Source: an uncultured beta proteobacterium
Lineage (GTDB): Bacteria > Pseudomonadota > Gammaproteobacteria > Burkholderiales > SG8-39
Assembly: GCA_902826155.1 (NCBI GenBank)
Contig: CADEDU010000116.1
Coordinates: 1 to 17,565 of the forward strand
Direction: 5' to 3'
DNA length: 17,565 nucleotides
The stretch's first letter is position 1. Each line of letters begins with the position of its first letter. The position numbers and the translations under genes are program-made. Shown one piece after another: positions 14,454-17,565 of this stretch. The notes beneath the pieces are model-generated. The model did no database searches and was not told where the DNA came from. It saw only the letters and a list, made by a program, of their open reading frames with translations.

Positions 14454-16221
14454 GTTTCATCCACCGTTTGCCCAGATAGGCTTCGATCACGCGCGCATCC
14501 TTGGTGACGAGCTCGGGCGGCCCCTCGGCGAGCAGCCGGCCGTGATCGAGTACCACCAGCCGGTCGGCCAGCCGCACCATCGCCTGCATGGTGTGCTCGA
14601 TGATGACGATCGTGACGCCGGAGCGCGCCAGCGCATCGATCACCGCGAGCATGCGCTCGATTTCCTGGCTGCCCAGGCCGGCAAGAGTCTCGTCGAGCAG
14701 CAGCAGCTTGGGCCGCGACGCCAGCGCGCGCGCCAGTTCCATCAGCCGCAGCTCGACGTTGGTCAGGCCGCCGGCTAGCGTTTCGGCTCGCTCGGCCATG
14801 CCTACGCGCTGCAACGCCTCGCGCGCCAGAGCGATGGCCTTATCGTCGTCGGCCTCGGCCACGAAGGCCCCGACCACCACGTTTTGCAGCACCGTCATGC
14901 GCGGGAACGGTCGCACGACCTGAAACGTTCGGCCGATGCCACGCCGGCAGATCTCGTTCGGACGTAAGCCCACCAGATCGGTGCTGTCCCACATCACCTT
15001 GCCGGCGTTCGGTGGGATGAATCCGTTCAACAGATTGAAGAGGGTCGTCTTGCCCGCGCCGTTGGGACCGATGATCCCCAGCACTTCGCCCTTGCGGACG
15101 GCAAAGCTCACGTCCTCCACTGCCTTCAGCCCGCCGAATGCGCGCGAGATGCCATCCACCTGCAGCAGAACCGTGGGATCGACCGCGCGCCGGGTGCCGG
15201 CGTCATGGGTCTGACTCACGTCGGCGACCGGGTGCTTCGCATCGTCACGAGTTGCCGGGCTCTGCGCGCCTTGCCGGCGTGTCCACCAGTCGCGCACATG
15301 CGGGACGACTCCCTCGGGCGCGAGCAGGATGACCAGCACGATTGCCAGGCCGAACACCACGCCCTGAATGCCGGGAATGACGTGCCCGAGTTCGGCATGC
15401 AGAATTTCCGAGAGCGGGATCAGGATCGCCGACCCGACCACCGGCCCCCATACCGTGGCCACACCGCCGAACAGCGTCACGATCAGCGCCTGCGCGGAAG
15501 TGAGCATCCCGAACACGCTCGGTGGCGTGACCACCAGCAGCATCACTGCGTAAAGACCGCCCACCGCGGCGCAGATCGCGCCCGACACCATGATCGCCTT
15601 CATCTTCCAGGCGAGCGTGTTGATGCCGGCTGCTTCTGCCGCCGGTTCGTTCTGTTTGATTGCGAGCAGCGACAAGCCGAAGCGCGAGCGTTCGATCTTG
15701 AGCGCGACCGCCATGGCGATTACCAGCAGCACGAGCGCGATCGCGACGTAGTAGCGCTGGTCCTTGAACTGCATGAAGGCCGCCGGCGACTCGCGCTTCA
15801 TCGGCAGCGAGACCTCCTGATAGCCGAGCCATTCGAAGATGTAGAGCAGTGCAAGCGGATAGGCGAGCATCGCCAGCGCGAAATAGTGGCCACGCAGGCG
15901 GAACGTGGGCCAGCCGATCAGCGCGCCGGCCAGCACGCCAACGAGCATGCCGATCGGAATGCCAAACCACGGCGACACGTCGAGTTTCACCAAGAGCAGC
16001 GTCACGGTGTAGGCGCCCAGACCGAAGAACGATGCGTGGCCGAACGAAACCATGCCGGAGTAGCCGGAGAACACGTTCCATGAAATGCCGACGATCGCCC
16101 ACACCGGCACGAGTGCGAGCATGAGGCGGTAGTAGTCGTTCTGGATCAGCAGCGAGATCGCGAAGTACACCACCGCGGCGATGACGATGATGCCCAGGTC
16201 GCGCTTGATGTCGCGATTCAT
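14440..16221 (-). CDS. LivM-LivG fusion: ABC permease joined to ATP-binding domain
   Basis: This is a single 593-residue protein. Residues 1-305 form a LivM-type permease with several hydrophobic segments and the LivM motif SGYSGMVSFGHASFFGLGAY (52-71). A polar linker runs at about 306-350, and residues 351-593 are a LivG-type ATPase with Walker A GPNGAGKTT (385-393), Walker B LLLLDE (506-511) and switch H543. The ABC signature is unusual: where LivG normally reads LSYG-Q, this has LTNVE (486-490), and Walker B is followed by T rather than P. Similar variants occur in a subset of Liv ATPases as I recall. The ATG at 16221 is listed; a GTG at 16227 overlaps the livH stop (GTGA). It forms the inner-membrane import complex with LivH and LivF. 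Confidence 0.92.
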   Translation of the reverse strand: MNRDIKRDLGIIVIAAVVYFAISLLIQNDYYRLMLALVPVWAIVGISWNVFSGYSGMVSFGHASFFGLGAYTVTLLLVKLDVSPWFGIPIGMLVGVLAGALIGWPTFRLRGHYFALAMLAYPLALLYIFEWLGYQEVSLPMKRESPAAFMQFKDQRYYVAIALVLLVIAMAVALKIERSRFGLSLLAIKQNEPAAEAAGINTLAWKMKAIMVSGAICAAVGGLYAVMLLVVTPPSVFGMLTSAQALIVTLFGGVATVWGPVVGSAILIPLSEILHAELGHVIPGIQGVVFGLAIVLVILLAPEGVVPHVRDWWTRRQGAQSPATRDDAKHPVADVSQTHDAGTRRAVDPTVLLQVDGISRAFGGLKAVEDVSFAVRKGEVLGIIGPNGAGKTTLFNLLNGFIPPNAGKVMWDSTDLVGLRPNEICRRGIGRTFQVVRPFPRMTVLQNVVVGAFVAEADDDKAIALAREALQRVGMAERAETLAGGLTNVELRLMELARALASRPKLLLLDETLAGLGSQEIERMLAVIDALARSGVTIVIIEHTMQAMVRLADRLVVLDHGRLLAEGPPELVTKDARVIEAYLGKRWMKHAQH

Positions 16222-16223
16222 CG

Positions 16224-17180
16224 TCACACCCGCTCGGCGTTGCGCCCGAACAGCCCTTCGGGGCGGATCAGCACGATCAGCAGGAACACGACGAAGATCG
16301 CCGCGTTCTGCAGTTGCACCGGAAGGATCAGCGTCGAGAGCTGCTGCACCAGGCCGATCGTCAGGCCGCCCCAGAACGCGCCGACGATGCTGCCGAATCC
16401 GCCGAGCACGACGCCCGCGTACATGATGATCACGAACTCCAGCCCGACATAGGGCTGGAACGGGTAGTACGTCGCGACCAGTCCGCCTGCCACGCCGGTG
16501 ATCGCGATACCGATGGCGAACGCGATGCGATAGGCGCGATCGACGTCGATGCCCATGTAGGTGGCGGCTTCAGGGTTATCGGCCGCGGCACGCAAGGTCT
16601 TGCCCACGCGCGATCGGGTGATGAACAGGTAGAGCGCGATCGCCACCAGCACCGACACCAGGAACGCGACGCTGCGCGCCTTGTTCAGGAATACCGACAG
16701 ATCGTTGCCCACCAGCGGCCCGATCTCCCACGCCGAGGACGATAGCGGCGTGCGGATGTTTTGCGGCATCGAGCCGAACACGAGCAGCCCGCCATTGGCC
16801 AGGATGAGCGAGATACCCAGCGTCAGGATGAGCTGCGGATAGTGCCCCTCGCTCTCGGTGCCCGCAACGCGAATACCGGTCACACGCGCAAGCAGCAAGT
16901 GATGCAGCAATGCGCCGAATCCGTAGAGGATCACCGCGCCGAGCAGCGCCGCGATCACCGGACCGACGTAAGGGCCCAATGCCGTCAGGCCGAGCCCTGC
17001 AAACAGGTAGAGGGCCGCATACATGCCGAGCATCAGGAAGTCGCCTTGCGCGAAATTGATGACGCGCATGACGCCATAGATCAGGCCCAGCCCGACACAC
17101 ATCAATCCGTACACGGCGCCCACGAGGATTCCGGCGGCGAGCGCCTGCAGCACGTTCTCGATATGAATCCACAAGCTCAT
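16224..17180 (-). CDS. livH: LivH-type ABC transporter permease
   Basis: This 318-residue polytopic inner-membrane protein is the second permease subunit of the Liv-type importer. It shows the LivH motif VINFAQGDFLMLGMY (40-54), the cytoplasmic coupling loop around AAADNPEAATYMGID (198-212) that contacts the ATPases, GFGSIVGAFWGG (261-272) and the C-terminal VLIRPEGLFG (303-312). Its length is normal for the family. The ATG at 17180 overlaps the stop of the DUF35 gene (ATGA), with GAGG seven bases upstream, and its own stop overlaps the alternative start of the LivMG fusion. This indicates tight translational coupling along the operon. The substrate is not predictable from the permease. Confidence 0.94.
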   Translation of the reverse strand: MSLWIHIENVLQALAAGILVGAVYGLMCVGLGLIYGVMRVINFAQGDFLMLGMYAALYLFAGLGLTALGPYVGPVIAALLGAVILYGFGALLHHLLLARVTGIRVAGTESEGHYPQLILTLGISLILANGGLLVFGSMPQNIRTPLSSSAWEIGPLVGNDLSVFLNKARSVAFLVSVLVAIALYLFITRSRVGKTLRAAADNPEAATYMGIDVDRAYRIAFAIGIAITGVAGGLVATYYPFQPYVGLEFVIIMYAGVVLGGFGSIVGAFWGGLTIGLVQQLSTLILPVQLQNAAIFVVFLLIVLIRPEGLFGRNAERV

Positions 17181-17565
17181 CGCCGCGCCTCGGCGTTGTT
17201 CTCACCGGTTGCGGGCGCGATGGCGGCATGCTCGTTGGCAACGAAACGCGGCAACGTGACGGTGTCGCTCACATCGTCGAACACGACCCGTACGGGCAGG
17301 CCAACGCGAAGCACCGCATCGGTGCCGCCGATCAGATTCGCGGTCACTCGAGGTCCCTCCTCCAGCTCCACTTCTATCACGTTGTATGGCAGCTCGTCTG
17401 CAAAAGCGGCGAACCACGGCTGATGCACGCGCGTCCAGCTCGACACCGTGCCGCGACCGCTCGCTACGCGCCACTGAAGGTCGGCGCCGAAGCAGAACGG
17501 GCACACTGGTCCTGGTGGGAGATGAGGCTTCCCACACGCGCCGCAGTAGGGCAGCAACCCACGAC
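17177..17565 (-). CDS. Zn-ribbon/OB-fold protein, DUF35 family (5' partial at window edge)
   Basis: The frame is open to the right edge, and the residues before the first possible start (RGLLPYCGACG) match the usual family sequence, so the N-terminus lies outside the window. A four-cysteine zinc ribbon (C-x2-C then C-x2-C in CGACGKPHLPPGPVCPFC) is followed by an OB-fold (about GRGTVSSWTRVHQPW to VRVVFDD). DUF35 proteins accompany thiolase-like enzymes and acyl-CoA dehydratases and are thought to bind CoA or help channel acyl-CoA. Its stop overlaps the livH start (ATGA), so it is in the importer operon. This suggests the imported compound enters CoA-linked catabolism, probably with a thiolase gene just outside the window. 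Confidence 0.88.
   Translation of the reverse strand, partial: RGLLPYCGACGKPHLPPGPVCPFCFGADLQWRVASGRGTVSSWTRVHQPWFAAFADELPYNVIEVELEEGPRVTANLIGGTDAVLRVGLPVRVVFDDVSDTVTLPRFVANEHAAIAPATGENNAEARR

Noticed and set aside
15205..16083. 292-codon plus-strand frame antisense to the LivMG fusion
   Set aside because: Low-complexity His/Arg/Asp/Glu-rich translation is typical of the complement of a membrane protein gene; LivM motifs on the other strand are clear.

Overview
The window looks like chromosomal DNA from a GC-rich betaproteobacterium, probably Burkholderiales. The reasons are a Bug-family (TctC-like) periplasmic receptor, a DUF1178 protein, branched-chain-amino-acid-type (Liv/HAAT) ABC genes, and dense aromatic or acyl-CoA catabolic genes. 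No rRNA, tRNA, transposase, integrase or CRISPR array was seen. Of 17 coding regions, 14 are on the minus strand and 3 on the plus strand (the ankyrin fragment, the ABM monooxygenase and the class II aldolase).

Layout: 1-71 is the tail of an ankyrin-repeat gene (+). The gap at 72-216 holds a close match to the chromosome-dimer-resolution site dif at 101-128, so the window lies in the replication terminus. Next come, all minus, a stand-alone glucose-6-phosphate isomerase of the type usually fused to transaldolase (217-1890), a PLP threonine/serine dehydratase-like enzyme (1910-2869), DUF1178 (2968-3435) and a MetE-C-like methyltransferase (3608-4753). A divergent plus-strand ABM monooxygenase follows (4928-5227).

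From 5243 to 10370 there is a minus-strand cassette: Bug receptor, AMP-forming CoA ligase, hydroxycinnamoyl-CoA hydratase/lyase-like enzyme, GMC flavin oxidoreductase. This looks like uptake, CoA activation and side-chain cleavage of a phenylpropanoid-like acid. A class II aldolase/decarboxylase-like gene (+, 10517-11245) diverges from it. A quinone oxidoreductase (11276-12256, minus) follows, and then a Liv-type ABC importer operon that begins beyond the right edge: DUF35 Zn-ribbon/OB protein, LivH, a LivM-LivG fusion, LivF and the substrate-binding protein, ending at 12420 with an intrinsic terminator at 12273-12307.

The least expected signals are non-coding. They are dif (101-128); two perfect interlocking 9-bp inverted repeats with H-type pseudoknot topology directly before the dehydratase gene (2886-2934); a CIRCE-like HrcA operator (perfect 9-bp arms, N9 spacer) ahead of DUF1178 (3501-3527); and a terminator hairpin whose T-tract ends 16 bases before the quinone oxidoreductase start codon. 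All assignments come from reading the sequence and recalled family knowledge; no search or folding program was run.
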